34,590 bases of DNA from Synechococcus sp. (GTDB taxonomy: Bacteria > Cyanobacteriota > Cyanobacteriia > PCC-6307 > Cyanobiaceae), in the NCBI GenBank assembly GCA_012270465.1, contig JAAXIH010000019.1, positions 1 to 34,590 on the forward strand. Reading direction: 5' to 3'. The position numbers were made by a program, and so were the translations under genes. The notes beneath the pieces are model-generated. The model did no database searches. It was not told the origin of the DNA and saw only the letters and a program-made list of their open reading frames with translations. Below, piece after piece: positions 1 through 10,460 of the stretch. Every line of letters starts with the position of its first letter. Within the stretch, counting starts at the first letter, position 1.

Positions 1-329
1 TGGTGCTGGTGAAGCCCGGCTCCATCACCCCTCACACCAAGTTCGAGGGTGAGGTCTATGTCCTCAAGAAGGAAGAAGGCGGCCGCCACACCCCCTTCTT
101 CGCTGGTTATCGCCCGCAGTTCTACATCCGTACAACTGACGTGACCGGCCAAATCACCGCTTTCACCGACCGCGAGGGCGGCAACGTGGAAATGGTGATG
201 CCCGGTGACAACATCAAGATGACCGGTGAGCTGATCTGCCCCGTCGCCATCGAGCAAGGCATGCGCTTCGCTATCCGCGAAGGCGGCCGCACCATCGGTG
301 CCGGCGTTGTGACCAAGATCATCGAGTGA
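1..329 (+). CDS. tuf: Elongation factor Tu, C-terminal part (partial at window start)
   Basis: This is the last ~109 residues of EF-Tu, the GTPase that delivers aminoacyl-tRNA to the ribosome. The reading frame is already open at base 1 (…[21 protein letters not shown]), so the gene starts upstream of the window. The segment covers the end of domain 2 and all of domain 3. The signatures [19 protein letters not shown] and the ending [13 protein letters not shown] are diagnostic of the family. rpsJ follows on the same strand after a 121-base gap with a hairpin, the usual tuf-rpsJ order of the cyanobacterial str operon. Identification is essentially certain; only the 5' part is unseen. Confidence 0.98.
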   Translation, partial: VLVKPGSITPHTKFEGEVYVLKKEEGGRHTPFFAGYRPQFYIRTTDVTGQITAFTDREGGNVEMVMPGDNIKMTGELICPVAIEQGMRFAIREGGRTIGAGVVTKIIE

Positions 330-336
330 TCGAACT

Positions 337-376
337 GGGTTGGGTCCTCAGCCACTGCTGGCTGGGGGCTCAACCC
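337..376 (+). terminator. Long hairpin between tuf and rpsJ (attenuator or weak terminator)
   Basis: GGGTTGGGTCCTCAGCC can fold onto GGCTGGGGGCTCAACCC with a short loop. Downstream there is only CCTATTTC, not a T-run, so it may be a partial terminator, an RNA-processing site or a stabilising 3' element rather than a full stop. Confidence 0.5.
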
Positions 377-450
377 CTATTTCATTGCCGCCACCAGGGC
401 GGCCGCACCTCGACAACCCATCCCCCTCAGCGTTTCGACGCTCCTAAACC

Positions 451-771
451 ATGTCCACGGCTATTGCTCAGCAGAAGATCCGCATTCGCCTGAAGGCGTT
501 TGACCGCCGCATGCTGGATCTGTCCTGCGACAAAATCATTGAAACGGCCGACCACACCGCTGCAACGGCGATTGGCCCCATCCCCCTGCCCACCAAGCGC
601 AAGATCTATTGCGTGCTGCGCTCGCCTCACGTCGACAAGGATTCCCGTGAGCACTTCGAGACCCGCACCCACCGTCGTTTGATCGACATCTACAACCCCT
701 CGTCGAAAACCATCGACGCCCTGATGAAGCTGGATCTTCCCAGTGGTGTTGATATCGAAGTGAAGCTCTGA
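451..771 (+). CDS. rpsJ: 30S ribosomal protein S10
   Basis: This is the 106-aa ribosomal protein S10 of the small-subunit head, also known as NusE for its role in transcription antitermination. The N-terminus contains [17 protein letters not shown] and the middle [47 protein letters not shown], all hallmark S10 sequence. The length is normal for the family. It follows tuf on the same strand, as expected for the end of the str operon in cyanobacteria. The ATG at 451 fits the family N-terminus. Confidence 0.98.
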   Translation: MSTAIAQQKIRIRLKAFDRRMLDLSCDKIIETADHTAATAIGPIPLPTKRKIYCVLRSPHVDKDSREHFETRTHRRLIDIYNPSSKTIDALMKLDLPSGVDIEVKL

Positions 772-829
772 TTCAGCAGGCCCGAAGGCCCTGAATGCTT
801 CTTAGGATGGCTCCCGTTCTCCCATCGCC

Positions 830-1477
830 ATGACAGAACTGGCCGTACGGGAGCTTCCTCTTTTCCCACTGCCAGACGTGGTGCTCTTCCCCCAGGAAGT
901 GCTGCCACTGCATATTTTTGAGCACCGTTACCGCATGATGTTGCGCACGGTGCTCGATAGCGACCGTCGCTTCGGGGTGGTGCGTTGGGATCCCGAATCC
1001 AAGCAAATGGCGCAGATCGGCTGCTGCGCAGAGATCCTCAAATGTGAAACCGGTGACGACGACCGCAGCAACATCGTCACCATGGGCCAACAGCGCTTCC
1101 GCGTGTTGGAAATCGTGCGAGAAGCCCCCTTCATGGTGGGCTTGGTGAGCTGGATGGAAGACGAACCTCCGGTGGACGACATCCAACCCCTGGCTGCTGA
1201 TGTGCAAGTGGCCTTGAAGGATGTGGTGGATCTCTCCGCCAAATTGCTGGGTCACAACACCGTGCTCCCCGATGACCTGCCGGATCTACCGCGGGAGTTG
1301 TCGTTCTGGGTTGGCGGCCACCTCGGTGGTGCTGTTGCCGACCATCAGCAACAGCTATTGGAACTCACCTCCACCGGCGAACGGCTGCAGTTGGAATTTG
1401 AGCTGTTGGATCACACCCGCCGCCAATTGGCTGCCCGCACCGTGCTCAAAGACACCTTCAAGGACCTGGAGGGATGA
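830..1477 (+). CDS. LON substrate-binding-domain protein (Lon N-terminal-like, no protease domain)
   Basis: This 215-aa protein consists of a single LON_substr_bdg domain. It begins ELPLFPLPDVVLFPQEVLPLHIFEHRYRMM, the canonical start of the Lon protease N-terminal domain, and continues with RFGVVRW and GQQRFRVLEIVRE strands. There is no AAA+ module and no Ser-Lys protease dyad, so it is not a Lon protease. Stand-alone LON-domain proteins are widespread in cyanobacteria and plastids; their substrate is not established. Its TGA overlaps the ATG of the following methyltransferase (ATGA), implying translational coupling. Confidence 0.9.
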   Translation: MTELAVRELPLFPLPDVVLFPQEVLPLHIFEHRYRMMLRTVLDSDRRFGVVRWDPESKQMAQIGCCAEILKCETGDDDRSNIVTMGQQRFRVLEIVREAPFMVGLVSWMEDEPPVDDIQPLAADVQVALKDVVDLSAKLLGHNTVLPDDLPDLPRELSFWVGGHLGGAVADHQQQLLELTSTGERLQLEFELLDHTRRQLAARTVLKDTFKDLEG

Positions 1478-2418
1478 GCCTGCTTGTCACAGGGCTGGTG
1501 ATTCTCACCGGCCTGCTGGTTGTGGGACTGGTGGTTTGGTACGTGCTGCCTAGGCGTTTTCGCGGCAGTGAAAGCGTGGCCTCCGCCTACGACAACTGGA
1601 CCCAAGACCAGTTGCTGGAACGCCTCTGGGGAGAGCACATCCACCTCGGCTACTACGGCGATCCTCCGCAAGGGCGCGATTTTCGCGGGGCCAAACAAGA
1701 TTTCGTTGATGCCCTAGCCCAATGGGGCGGCCTGGAAGGCTTGCCCGCTGGCACCAAGGTGCTGGATGTGGGCTGCGGCATTGGCGGCAGCAGCCGGCGC
1801 TTAGCCAGCCGCTACGGCTTTGACGTGCTCGGCGTCAGCATCAGCCCCGGGCAGGTGGAGCGGGCCCAGCAGCTCACGGCTCCCGATCTGTCGTGCCGCT
1901 TTGCGGTGATGGATGCCCTCAAGCTCGATCTCCCAGATGCCTGCATGGATGTGGTGTGGACCGTGGAGTGCGCGCCCCACATCGCTGATAAGCAGGGATT
2001 TGCCAATGAATTGCTGCGCGTGCTCAAACCTGGCGGGCAGCTGGTCGCCGCCGATTGGAACCAGCGCGATCACGTGGGGCGGCCCTTCAATCGGGGGGAG
2101 AACTGGGTGCTCGAGCAACTTCGGGTGCAATGGGCCCACCCCGCCTTCTCCAGCATCAACTCCTTCCGCCGCAATCTGGAGCAGAGCGGCGTGCCCCTCG
2201 AGCAGCTGGACACAGGGGATTGGAGTCGCCAAACCCTGCCCTCCTGGTGGGCCTCCATCGAAGAAGGCATTCGCCGTCCAATGGCGGTGCTCAGCCTTGG
2301 GCCAAGCGCCGTCTTGAAAGGGCTGAGGGAAGTGCCAACCCTGCTGTTGATGCAATGGGCCTTCAGCTGCGGACTGATGCAGTTCGGCCTGTTCAGGGCG
2401 AAACGGTGTCGTCCGTAA
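1474..2418 (+). CDS. MPBQ/MSBQ methyltransferase (Sll0418-type), plastoquinone and tocopherol synthesis
   Basis: This is a 314-aa SAM-dependent methyltransferase. An N-terminal hydrophobic segment (residues ~4-25) anchors it to a membrane. The SAM-binding motif VLDVGCGIGGSS lies at ~96-107, with ELLRVLKPGGQLVAADWNQRD further on. The pattern SVASAYDNWTQDQLLERLWGEHIHLGYYGDPP and the C-terminal REVPTLLLMQWAF closely match, from memory, Synechocystis Sll0418, which methylates 2-methyl-6-phytyl- and solanesyl-benzoquinol, rather than gamma-tocopherol methyltransferase. It is start-coupled to the LON gene. Its 3' end overlaps convergent pheA by 26 bases. Confidence 0.85.
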   Translation: MSLLVTGLVILTGLLVVGLVVWYVLPRRFRGSESVASAYDNWTQDQLLERLWGEHIHLGYYGDPPQGRDFRGAKQDFVDALAQWGGLEGLPAGTKVLDVGCGIGGSSRRLASRYGFDVLGVSISPGQVERAQQLTAPDLSCRFAVMDALKLDLPDACMDVVWTVECAPHIADKQGFANELLRVLKPGGQLVAADWNQRDHVGRPFNRGENWVLEQLRVQWAHPAFSSINSFRRNLEQSGVPLEQLDTGDWSRQTLPSWWASIEEGIRRPMAVLSLGPSAVLKGLREVPTLLLMQWAFSCGLMQFGLFRAKRCRP

Positions 2419-3250
2419 TCGGGTAAGAGCCAAAGCAGGTCAGCCGTTCACACAGCGGTTGCAGCGCAGCGCAAACCTCATCCACGGGCGCACCTGCAGC
2501 CTCGAGATCGACAAAGAACACGTACTCCCCCAGTTCCCGTTTTGAGGGGCGTGATTCGATCCGGCTCATGTTCAAACCGCGGGCCGCAAAGATCTCCAGG
2601 GCCTGCAGCAATGCGCCGGGGGCGTTGGCATGCAGCGAAAAAGCCAGGCTGGTGCGGCTGGCGTGGGCTTGCTGAGGCTGCGGGCCGCGCCGCAGCAGCA
2701 AAAACCGGGTGCAATTGCCCGGTTGATCATTGATGGGATAGGCCAGCTCAGCCACACCCTGCTCTTCCCCGGCCTGGCGTGAGGCCACCGCAGCGCGGAA
2801 ACGCGAGCCGCGCACCAAGCGGGCGGCTTCGGCGGTGGAACTGGTGGGGAGCTGCAGGGCTTGAGGCAGGTTTTGCTGCAACCAACCGCTGCACTGCGCC
2901 AAGGCCTGGGGATGGGAGAGCACCTCGGTGATCTGCTCGAGGCTGCCATCAGCCAGCAGGGCATGGCGAATTGGCAGGATCAAGGCATGCTCAATGGCCA
3001 GAGCCCCATCGCCCTGGAGGCCGGATTGCCACAGCAGATCCGAACAGCTCGTCACACCGCCTTCCACGGAGTTCTCCACCGGCACCACCGCGGCATCCAC
3101 CCGCTGCTCCAGCAGCGCCATCACCACCGCACGAATCGTGGCCTGCGGGCAGCGCTCAGCCTCTGGCGCACCACACAGCGCGGCTAAGCGACGGCAAGCC
3201 TGTTCGCCGTAGGTACCCGCCGGCCCCAAAAAGGCCATAGAAGTCAACAT
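2393..3250 (-). CDS. pheA: Prephenate dehydratase
   Basis: This enzyme converts prephenate to phenylpyruvate in phenylalanine synthesis. It is monofunctional, with no chorismate mutase domain. The start MAFLGPAGTYGEQACRRL and VPVENSVEGGVTSCSDLLW belong to the PDT domain, as does GNCTRFLLL, which holds the catalytic Thr-Arg-Phe motif. A C-terminal ACT domain follows (residues ~190-275, ESRPSKRELGEYVFFVDLEA), which usually binds phenylalanine for feedback inhibition. The ORF track starts at a GTG (3271); ATGs at 3250 and 3238 fit the family N-terminus better, and I chose 3250. Confidence 0.93.
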   Translation of the reverse strand: MLTSMAFLGPAGTYGEQACRRLAALCGAPEAERCPQATIRAVVMALLEQRVDAAVVPVENSVEGGVTSCSDLLWQSGLQGDGALAIEHALILPIRHALLADGSLEQITEVLSHPQALAQCSGWLQQNLPQALQLPTSSTAEAARLVRGSRFRAAVASRQAGEEQGVAELAYPINDQPGNCTRFLLLRRGPQPQQAHASRTSLAFSLHANAPGALLQALEIFAARGLNMSRIESRPSKRELGEYVFFVDLEAAGAPVDEVCAALQPLCERLTCFGSYPITDDTVSP

Positions 3251-3306
3251 CGCAGGACGGGACCAGGACACACCGATAGGATCCCACCGCGTCTAGGTCA
3301 GTGGGA

Positions 3307-3852
3307 ATGGTTCTGGCCTTCCGTGCAACGCAAAGCCTGAATCTGGCGGTCCGCCAAGGCACCGAGGACCTGCCGGCCTACCTACAAGAGCAGCAGCGTG
3401 TGGTGGGTGCCCTGCTGAGCCCTGACCAGCTGGAGCCCCTCGGCGAGGGGCGCTACCGCTACAGCGTCAGCCCCTTGCAACTGTTTCAGTTGCGCATCAT
3501 GCCCACTGTGGAAATCCAGGTGGAGCAACAGGCCAGCCGCCTGGAGATGCGTTCGCTGGAATGCAATCTCGACGGGGTACCTGGACTCGACGACGATTTC
3601 CAGCTCTCGCTGAGTTCCTGGCTGGAAGCCACAGCCAATGGGCTGGTGGGCGAGGCCAAATTGGGGGTTCAAGTGACCCAGCCAGCGGTGTTGCGGCTGA
3701 TCCCAACCCGCCTGCTGGAGAGCACCGGAGAATCGCTGCTCAATGGCATCCTGCTGACCATCAAAGGCCGCGTTGGCCAGCAGCTCATTCAGGATTTTCA
3801 GAGCTGGCGCCGGCAGGCGAGCCGCTCTTCAGTTCTGGCGCCAGAAAACTGA
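3307..3852 (+). CDS. DUF1997 family protein
   Basis: This 181-aa protein has the look of the DUF1997 family of cyanobacteria and chloroplasts: [41 protein letters not shown] near the N-terminus and a C-terminal helix [16 protein letters not shown]. The function is unknown; the all-beta pattern followed by amphipathic helices suggests a lipid- or ligand-binding fold, which is inference only. ATG 3307 is preferred to the upstream GTG 3301. Its last 68 bases overlap the 3' end of convergent rnhB, so the two genes share sequence in opposite strands. It is divergent from pheA. Confidence 0.8.
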   Translation: MVLAFRATQSLNLAVRQGTEDLPAYLQEQQRVVGALLSPDQLEPLGEGRYRYSVSPLQLFQLRIMPTVEIQVEQQASRLEMRSLECNLDGVPGLDDDFQLSLSSWLEATANGLVGEAKLGVQVTQPAVLRLIPTRLLESTGESLLNGILLTIKGRVGQQLIQDFQSWRRQASRSSVLAPEN

Positions 3853-4393
3853 GGCGGTGCAAGGGGGTGGGCCCCCACTGCAGCAGCGCCGTGCGGTGCG
3901 CTTTGGTGCCATAGCCCTTGTGCGAAGCCAGGCCATAACTGGGCCAGCGCTGATCGAGCCGTTGCAGCAGGGCATCGCGGCCCTCTTTGGCGAGGATGCT
4001 GGCGCAGGCAATCGCCAAGCAATGGCTATCGCCCGCCACCACGCTCTCCTGGGAGCCAGGCCAAGGCCGCAAAGGCAGCGATCCATCCACCAGCACATGA
4101 TCCGGTGAGGGGCAGAGGCGCTGCAAAGCCCGCAACATGGCCAGCTCAGTGGCAGCGCGTATCCCGATGGCATCGATACAGGCCGCCGAGGCCTGACCCA
4201 GCCCATAACTGAGGCAATGGGCGTGGATCTCAGGCAACAACGCCTGCCGCCGTTTGGCGCTCAGCGCCTTGCTATCGGTGACACCCAACTCCGGCAAACG
4301 CTCAAAGGCCTCGGCTTTCAAAATCACCGCAGCAGCCCAGACAGGGCCAAACAAGCAGCCCCGCCCGACCTCATCGACACCGGCAACAATCAC
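3785..4393 (-). CDS. rnhB: Ribonuclease HII
   Basis: This 202-aa RNase HII cleaves RNA in RNA-DNA hybrids and at single misincorporated ribonucleotides. The motif GVDEVGRG at the N-terminus supplies two acidic metal ligands. [12 protein letters not shown], the VDGSLPL segment and [14 protein letters not shown] are further family blocks. It starts with GTG, overlapping the stop of rne (GTGA). This rne-rnhB arrangement is known in cyanobacteria and implies one transcript. The C-terminus overlaps the convergent DUF1997 gene. Confidence 0.95.
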   Translation of the reverse strand: MIVAGVDEVGRGCLFGPVWAAAVILKAEAFERLPELGVTDSKALSAKRRQALLPEIHAHCLSYGLGQASAACIDAIGIRAATELAMLRALQRLCPSPDHVLVDGSLPLRPWPGSQESVVAGDSHCLAIACASILAKEGRDALLQRLDQRWPSYGLASHKGYGTKAHRTALLQWGPTPLHRLSFLAPELKSGSPAGASSENPE

Positions 4394-6306
4394 CCCGCCG
4401 AACGGCGGCGGCGGCGGCGACGGCCCTCTCCTTCGGATTCAGCCTCCGGCTCTGGCTCTGGGCTGGCCTCGGCTTCCGGTGCAGCAACAGGCTCGGCGGG
4501 CTCGCTCTGCGGGGTGCTGACGACGAGCGGTGCAATCTCCACCAAGGCAGGCTCAGCTGAGGCCGATTCCGGATCGGGCAGTGGTGTGATCTCCACCGGG
4601 ATCGATCCGCTCGCCTCTTCTGCAGCAGCCACTGGGCCATTGCCACTGCCGCGGCCACCGCGGCGGCGGCGGCGACCACCACTAGCTGCCAGCTCTTGCT
4701 TAGCGGCTTCCATCACCGCATCGGCGTCATCGCCAGGACGCACAACCCGGGAGACCACGTTGTCGAGATCTTCCGGTGCGGGATCAGCCAGCAACGCTGG
4801 ATTAAGGCCCAGCCAACCGAACACCAGTTCTTGGTCAGCATCCATCGGCACAGCCACCACCTGGGGGTCTTGGCGGCGCGGTTCAGCGCCGGCCTGAGCG
4901 CCCGAACCACCGAGTTCCTGATCGGAATCCACCTGATCCACAGGCTCGGTGGCAGCGCGTCCACCACCGCGGCGGCGGCGGCGGCCGCCGCCACCATCGC
5001 CATTGCTGGGGCTAGACACCTCAGCTCGCGCTGAAGCAGCAGAACGCACCAAGCCAGGCAACGACGCCAGGGGCTGCAAGGTGTCTTTCCCAGGCAGGGT
5101 CACCACATGACCCAAGCCTCCGCAGCTGGGGCAGGCACGGCCAAACAGCTCATAGATGTTTTGCCCCTGACGCTTGCGGGTGAGCTCCACCAAGCCCAAT
5201 TCGGTGATCTGGGCGATCTGCGGCCGGGCCTGGTCATCCCGCATGGCCTGGGTGAAATGCTCCAGCAACATCAGCTGGTCGCGGCGCGACTCCATATCGA
5301 TGAAGTCGATGATCACCACGCCGCCGATGTTGCGCAGCTTCAGCTGACGAGCAATCTCGGTAGCGGCTTCACAGTTGGTCCACAGCACCGTCTCGCGGGC
5401 GTTCGCCGAGCGGGTGAAGGAACCGGAGTTCACATCCACCACCGTGAGGGCCTCGGTGGGCTCGATGATCACGTAGCCGCCGGAGGGCAGATCCACCCGG
5501 GGCTTGAGGGCATCACGGATAGCCGCGTTGACCTTGTAGTGCTCAAGGATTTCGCTGGCATCCTCGTGGTGCTCAACGATCAAGTTGGCTTGATCGGGGC
5601 CAAGGAAGCGATTGACGCGCGCCACCGCGTCCTCGGAATCCACCACAACCCGCAGCACATCGGTGCTGTAGAGATCACGCAGCACCCGATGAATGAAGTC
5701 TTCATCGCGGTTCAGCAGAACCGGCGGGTGGGCTGTTTCAGCCGCCTGTTGGATCGCTTCCCACTGGCGCAGCAGGGATTCGAGGTCATCAATGATCTGC
5801 TCTTCACTGACGCCATCGGCCTCAGTGCGCACCAGCAGGCCCGTGCCTGGGGGCTTGATCAGCACCGCCAGGGCACGCAGGCGGTTGCGCTCGGTTTCAC
5901 CGCCGATGCGCCGCGACACATTCACCCCCTGCCCATGGGGTTGCAGCACCAGGAAACGACCTGGCAGCGAGAGGTTGCCGGTGAGCCGCGGGCCCTTGGT
6001 GCCCGTGGGCTCCTTCATCACCTGAACCAGCACCTTCTGGCGCGGTTCCAGCAGCTCAGTGATCCCAGCGCCGCCTTTCTTCAGGCGCAACGGGCCGAGG
6101 TCGGTGATGTGAATGAAACCGTTTTTTTCGCTCTCGCCGATGTTGACGAAAGCGGCATCGATGCCGGGGAGGACGTTTTCAACGGTGCCCAGATACACAT
6201 CACCGATCTGGTGACGACCTTGCGCAACGATTAATTCATCAACCCGTTCGTCGTTGAGAACTGCGGCAATGCGCAGCTGCTCAGCGATGACGATCTGCTG
6301 TGGCAT
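4390..6306 (-). CDS. rne: Ribonuclease E/G
   Basis: This 638-aa endoribonuclease carries out mRNA decay and rRNA/tRNA processing. An S1-like domain (residues ~35-120) is followed by the catalytic core with VDVNSGS (Asp291) and IIDFIDM (Asp334), the two Mg-binding aspartates of the family. The Zn-link CPSCGG is at ~392-397. The tail after ~420 is low-complexity with Arg/Gly patches ([25 protein letters not shown]) and ends in [11 protein letters not shown]. Cyanobacterial RNase E is known to bind PNPase through a C-terminal Arg-rich nonapeptide (RRRRRRSSA type), and this end fits it. It is coupled to rnhB downstream. Confidence 0.97.
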   Translation of the reverse strand: MPQQIVIAEQLRIAAVLNDERVDELIVAQGRHQIGDVYLGTVENVLPGIDAAFVNIGESEKNGFIHITDLGPLRLKKGGAGITELLEPRQKVLVQVMKEPTGTKGPRLTGNLSLPGRFLVLQPHGQGVNVSRRIGGETERNRLRALAVLIKPPGTGLLVRTEADGVSEEQIIDDLESLLRQWEAIQQAAETAHPPVLLNRDEDFIHRVLRDLYSTDVLRVVVDSEDAVARVNRFLGPDQANLIVEHHEDASEILEHYKVNAAIRDALKPRVDLPSGGYVIIEPTEALTVVDVNSGSFTRSANARETVLWTNCEAATEIARQLKLRNIGGVVIIDFIDMESRRDQLMLLEHFTQAMRDDQARPQIAQITELGLVELTRKRQGQNIYELFGRACPSCGGLGHVVTLPGKDTLQPLASLPGLVRSAASARAEVSSPSNGDGGGGRRRRRGGGRAATEPVDQVDSDQELGGSGAQAGAEPRRQDPQVVAVPMDADQELVFGWLGLNPALLADPAPEDLDNVVSRVVRPGDDADAVMEAAKQELAASGGRRRRRGGRGSGNGPVAAAEEASGSIPVEITPLPDPESASAEPALVEIAPLVVSTPQSEPAEPVAAPEAEASPEPEPEAESEGEGRRRRRRRSAG

Positions 6307-6573
6307 GGGCTGAGGCCACCCCTGACGGGGTCACCGAAGAGGACAGGGAGAGGAACAAAAATGCTGTGCAGCAATCAGCTGTTGGGGGCTGAGGCGGCGC
6401 TTCAACGAATGAACCTGGAGATATCACGACATTGGCCTTCCAGTGGAAAGCCACACCCTGGGAAAACCGTGCTGTAGAGCCCTTGGGTCTGCTGCAGGCG
6501 CAGGGGAAGGACAGTGTTCAAAGCCCTTGGACGACTCGCGTCCCGCGGGCGGATCCACCGCCTTGTCTTGAAA
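6307..6573 (-). promoter_or_regulatory. rne: Long rne 5' leader / promoter region
   Basis: A 267-base gap separates the stop of the upstream radical SAM gene (6574) and the rne start on the same strand. Read on the minus strand it contains a T-rich stretch (TTTTTGTTCC) and a small CCCC-GTCA-GGGG hairpin ~30 bases before the start codon. RNase E mRNAs often carry long leaders used for autoregulation; that role here is inference. No small ORF is convincing. Confidence 0.4.
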
Positions 6574-9189
6574 CTAGCACGCAAGTTTCAGCGCCACGCG
6601 CCGCAGCTGTGTTTGCTGCAGCTCGCAGCCGAGGCGTTGAGCCAAGAGCTGACGCAACTGATCCGGTTTCAAACTGCGGCCATTGGCCTGCACCAGAGTT
6701 TCCAGCCCCAGCTCCAGTCGTTGGGGACTCCAGTGATGCCAATGCAGATCCAGCAGCAGCGGCCGCAAATCACGGCGGCGGCGGCGGCCCTGACGATCCA
6801 ATTCCTCCAAAGGAAGAGCCTCAGCACCCAGCAACTCGCCCAGTGCCTCTTGGCAGCGCCGTTCAGCCGGCAACCGATCAGCCCCGCTGGGCTCCAAGCA
6901 CAAACGCCAATGGGCTGACTGCAGCATTTGCGAGAGGGCTGGCGACTTCACCGGCACCCCATGGGCCTCCAGCAGCGCAAACCCTTGCGGCAGCAGGGGC
7001 GCCAATCGATCCATCAGCTGCTCCGGCTGCACCACTTCGGTGAAGCTCAAATCCAACCAATCGGAATCGGCTTCCGCACCCAGCGGCAAGGCCAGGGCCA
7101 GTTGCAGGCGGGGCAGCGGATGGAAACCACCGGTGAACGACACCGGCAGCTGACTGCGGCGCAGCGCCCTCTCCAGCATCCGCACCAGATCGAGATGGCT
7201 CAGCAGCGCCATCTCACCGGTTTTGGCAAAGCGCACCCGCAAACGCCCCACTTGCTCACTGGGGGGTTTGCGCGGCGGATCAATGGTGGGAATCGGCGGC
7301 GGCGGCACCACCACGTTGTGCCCCAGGCCTTCGCCGCAGACGCCGCAATGGCTGCAGCCATCAAACGAACAATCAGGAACCACCACCGCCTCAAGGGCCC
7401 GCTCAAGGTCTTCCTGCAACCACTGCTTGCTGACCCCCGAATCGATGTGATCCCAGGGCAAGGGTTCGGCGCAGCGCTGCCGGCGTTGCTCCGGCGTCAG
7501 CGCTTGCAGCTCAGCCCAACTGCCGAGTTCCAGCTCGCGGTAACGACCGCCCAAGCCGGCCGCTTCAATCGCCTCACACCAGGCGCCATGGGTGCGCTCG
7601 ATGTTGTCGAACCAGGCATCCATCCCGGCGCCCGAGCGCCAAGCGGCTTCGATCACTGGAGCCAAGCGCTGATCCCCACGCCCGATGAAGTCCTCCATTG
7701 CTGAGAGGCGCACATCGGTGTAGTTGACCTTCAAAAAGCGCATGCCCGCAAAACGCTGGCGCAAGATCCCTTGCCGCCGCTTGAACTCAGCGGTGGAAAC
7801 GCTGTGCCACTGAAATGGCGTGTGGGGCTTGGGGGTGAAGTTGCTGATCGTCAGATTCAGCTCCAGCCGGCCGATATCGCGCATTTCAAAGCGCAAGCGC
7901 TCGACGGTGTCGGCGATGCCATGGACGTCGGCATCGGTTTCACCCGGCAAGCCGATCATGAAATAGAGCTTCACCTTGCGCCAGCCGTTGCGCATCGCCG
8001 TCTCGATGCCAGCGCTGAGCTCCTGATCCGTCAGTCCTTTGTTGACGATGTCGCGCATGCGCTGGGTTCCCGCTTCCGGCGCAAACGTGAGACCGCCCTG
8101 GCGCGTGCCGCCCAGGATGTGGGCAATGTTGTTGTCAAAACGGTCGATGCGTTGACTCGGCAGCGAGAGGCTGACGTTGTGGTCTTGCAGGCGATTGCGC
8201 AGCTCCACCCCCACGGCGGGCAAGGCGAGGTAATCGCTGCAACTCAGCGACAGCAACGAAAAATCGCTGTAGCCGGTGCGCACCATGCCGGTCTCAACGG
8301 CTTCCACCACCTCCTCGGGATCCACGTCGCGGGCCGGGCGGGTCAACATCCCCGGCTGACAGAAGCGGCAGCCGCGGGTGCAGCCCCGACGAATTTCCAC
8401 CGTGAGCCGGTCATGCACCGTCTCCACATGGGGCACCAGGCCCATGGCGTAGTGCGGCATCGGAGTTGCCACCCGGCGCACAACACGGCGATGGCCCAAC
8501 GCCGGCACGTAAACGCCGGGCACCTCCGCCAGGTCGCGCAGCAGCGCTGAGCGGGGCAGGCCAGCCGCCTTGCCCTCCTCCAACACCAAGCCAATCTCTG
8601 GCAACAGCTCTTCGCCATCGCCTAGGGCGATGAAATCGAAAAAGGGTGCGTAGGGCTCCGGATTGCTGGTGGCCGTCTGGCCGCCGGCAAAGATCAACGG
8701 CAGGGCGTCTTGGGAGCCAAGCGGCGCATCGCCGCGGTCACGGGCGTAGAGCGGCAACCCGATGAGATCGAGCATCTCCAGCACGTTGGTGGCGCTGAGC
8801 TCGTAGCTGAGGCTGAAGCCAAGGATGTCGAAGCTGTTGAGGGGCCGGCGACTCTCCACGGCAAACAACGGCGAGCCCGTGCTGCGCAGCCGCTCAGCAA
8901 GATCAGGGGCCGGCAGGTAAGCGCGATCGCACAACTGCCGCGGCTGGGCGTTGAGGATCGAATAGAGAATGATGTGGCCGAGATTGCTGGCACCGACCTC
9001 ATAGACCTCGGGGTAGGTGAGGGCCCAGCGGATCGTCGCGGCGCCCCAATCCCTTGGCTCCACCCCCAGCTCATTGCCGAGGTAGCGGCCGGGGCGAGAG
9101 ATTCCGGCATTGACCAGCTCAGCAAAAGCGGTCATCGGCGCGGTAGCACTGTCTTGAGTATGGGGCTCCGCATAGGACAATCCCGCCAT
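6574..9189 (-). CDS. B12-binding-type radical SAM protein fused to a DUF2344 domain
   Basis: This is a large radical SAM protein of the TIGR03960-type family (871 aa from this start). Using the 882-aa track numbering, a cobalamin-binding-like N-terminal region ([40 protein letters not shown]) precedes the radical SAM cluster [11 protein letters not shown] (Cys281/285/288). After the TIM barrel, [12 protein letters not shown] (~618-629) gives a second cysteine group. From ~659 a DUF2344 (TIGR03936) domain begins ([26 protein letters not shown]). Many bacteria encode the two parts separately. The substrate is unknown; a tRNA or RNA modification role has been suggested for this family but is not visible here. 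The track start is TTG at 9222, overlapping dapL; ATG 9189 or 9135 is more likely. Confidence 0.85.
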   Translation of the reverse strand: MAGLSYAEPHTQDSATAPMTAFAELVNAGISRPGRYLGNELGVEPRDWGAATIRWALTYPEVYEVGASNLGHIILYSILNAQPRQLCDRAYLPAPDLAERLRSTGSPLFAVESRRPLNSFDILGFSLSYELSATNVLEMLDLIGLPLYARDRGDAPLGSQDALPLIFAGGQTATSNPEPYAPFFDFIALGDGEELLPEIGLVLEEGKAAGLPRSALLRDLAEVPGVYVPALGHRRVVRRVATPMPHYAMGLVPHVETVHDRLTVEIRRGCTRGCRFCQPGMLTRPARDVDPEEVVEAVETGMVRTGYSDFSLLSLSCSDYLALPAVGVELRNRLQDHNVSLSLPSQRIDRFDNNIAHILGGTRQGGLTFAPEAGTQRMRDIVNKGLTDQELSAGIETAMRNGWRKVKLYFMIGLPGETDADVHGIADTVERLRFEMRDIGRLELNLTISNFTPKPHTPFQWHSVSTAEFKRRQGILRQRFAGMRFLKVNYTDVRLSAMEDFIGRGDQRLAPVIEAAWRSGAGMDAWFDNIERTHGAWCEAIEAAGLGGRYRELELGSWAELQALTPEQRRQRCAEPLPWDHIDSGVSKQWLQEDLERALEAVVVPDCSFDGCSHCGVCGEGLGHNVVVPPPPIPTIDPPRKPPSEQVGRLRVRFAKTGEMALLSHLDLVRMLERALRRSQLPVSFTGGFHPLPRLQLALALPLGAEADSDWLDLSFTEVVQPEQLMDRLAPLLPQGFALLEAHGVPVKSPALSQMLQSAHWRLCLEPSGADRLPAERRCQEALGELLGAEALPLEELDRQGRRRRRDLRPLLLDLHWHHWSPQRLELGLETLVQANGRSLKPDQLRQLLAQRLGCELQQTQLRRVALKLAC

Positions 9190-9202
9190 CGCGATCCTCC
9201 CT

Positions 9203-10429
9203 ATGGCCCTCGTCAACGGCAATTACCTCAAGCTCAAAGCCGGTTACCTGTTCCCTGAAATTGGCCGGCGGGTCAAGGCGTTTAGCGAGGCCAATCCCAA
9301 CGCCGCCCTGATCCGCCTCGGTATTGGCGATGTCACCGAGCCCCTGCCGCAGGCCTGCCGGGACGCGATGAAAAACGCCATCGACGAGATGGGAACCCGC
9401 GAAGGCTTCCATGGCTATGGGCCGGAGCAGGGCTACGCCTGGCTGCGCGAAGCGATTGCCAAACACGATTTCCAAAGCCGCGGCTGTGACATCAGCGCCG
9501 AGGAGATCTTTGTCTCCGACGGCTCCAAGTGCGATAGCAGCAACATCCTCGACATCCTTGGCGAGGGCAATCGCATCGCCGTGACCGACCCGGTCTATCC
9601 GGTGTATGTCGACAGCAACGTGATGGCAGGCCGCACCGGTGATGCCAATGAGGGAGGGCAATACGGCGGCCTGAGCTACCTGCCCATCACCGCTGCCAAC
9701 GATTTCACCGCGCCGCTGCCCAGCACCCCGGTTGATCTGATCTATCTCTGTTTCCCCAACAACCCCACCGGGGCTGTCGCTAGCCGCGAGCAACTCAAGA
9801 GCTGGGTGGACTACGCCCTCGAGCACAAGGCGCTGATCCTGTTCGATGCGGCCTATGAGGCCTTCATCCAAGATCCGGCCATCCCCCACTCGATCTTTGA
9901 AATTGAGGGGGCGCGCCAATGCGCCATCGAATTCCGCTCCTTCTCCAAGAACGCTGGCTTCACAGGCACCCGCTGCGCACTCACCGTGGTGCCCAAAGGC
10001 CTGATGGGCACCAGCGCCAGCGGTGAGCAGGTGGAGCTCTGGGCGCTCTGGAACCGCCGCCAAAGCACCAAATTCAATGGCGTCAGCTACATCGTTCAGC
10101 GTGGCGCTGAAGCGGTGTACTCCGAACAGGGCCAGGCCGAGGTCAAGGCGCTGATCAGCTTCTACATGGAGAACGCCTCGATCATTCGCAGGGAGCTCAC
10201 CGCCGCTGGCCTCACCATCTATGGCGGCGAGCATGCGCCTTACGTGTGGATCAAGACCCCGGAAGGCATGGATTCCTGGGGCTTCTTTGATCACCTGCTC
10301 AACAAGGCCAATGTGGTGGGAACCCCCGGCAGTGGCTTTGGCGCCGCTGGCGAGGGCTACTTCCGCCTCTCGGCCTTCAACAGCCGCAGCAACGTGGATG
10401 AAGCCATGCGCCGCATCCGCGCTCTTTAG
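9203..10429 (+). CDS. dapL: LL-diaminopimelate aminotransferase
   Basis: This 408-aa class I/II PLP aminotransferase converts tetrahydrodipicolinate directly to LL-diaminopimelate, the lysine/peptidoglycan route used by cyanobacteria and plants. It begins [20 protein letters not shown], typical of Dap[10 protein letters not shown] is the aminotransferase Asn-Pro motif. [12 protein letters not shown] places the PLP lysine at about residue 249. The C-terminal [23 protein letters not shown] completes the fold. Length is normal. It is divergent from the radical SAM gene with almost no gap, and clpS follows 31 bases downstream. Confidence 0.97.
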   Translation: MALVNGNYLKLKAGYLFPEIGRRVKAFSEANPNAALIRLGIGDVTEPLPQACRDAMKNAIDEMGTREGFHGYGPEQGYAWLREAIAKHDFQSRGCDISAEEIFVSDGSKCDSSNILDILGEGNRIAVTDPVYPVYVDSNVMAGRTGDANEGGQYGGLSYLPITAANDFTAPLPSTPVDLIYLCFPNNPTGAVASREQLKSWVDYALEHKALILFDAAYEAFIQDPAIPHSIFEIEGARQCAIEFRSFSKNAGFTGTRCALTVVPKGLMGTSASGEQVELWALWNRRQSTKFNGVSYIVQRGAEAVYSEQGQAEVKALISFYMENASIIRRELTAAGLTIYGGEHAPYVWIKTPEGMDSWGFFDHLLNKANVVGTPGSGFGAAGEGYFRLSAFNSRSNVDEAMRRIRAL

Positions 10430-10460
10430 ATTGCCGTCGGTTCTGCGATCTGCCCCCGCC

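Noticed and set aside
5107-6234. 375-aa plus-strand ORF opposite rne
   Set aside because: It is a shadow of RNase E, whose motifs on the minus strand are unmistakable.
7771-8550. 259-aa plus-strand ORF opposite the radical SAM gene
   Set aside because: It is a shadow; the minus strand encodes a complete domain structure there.
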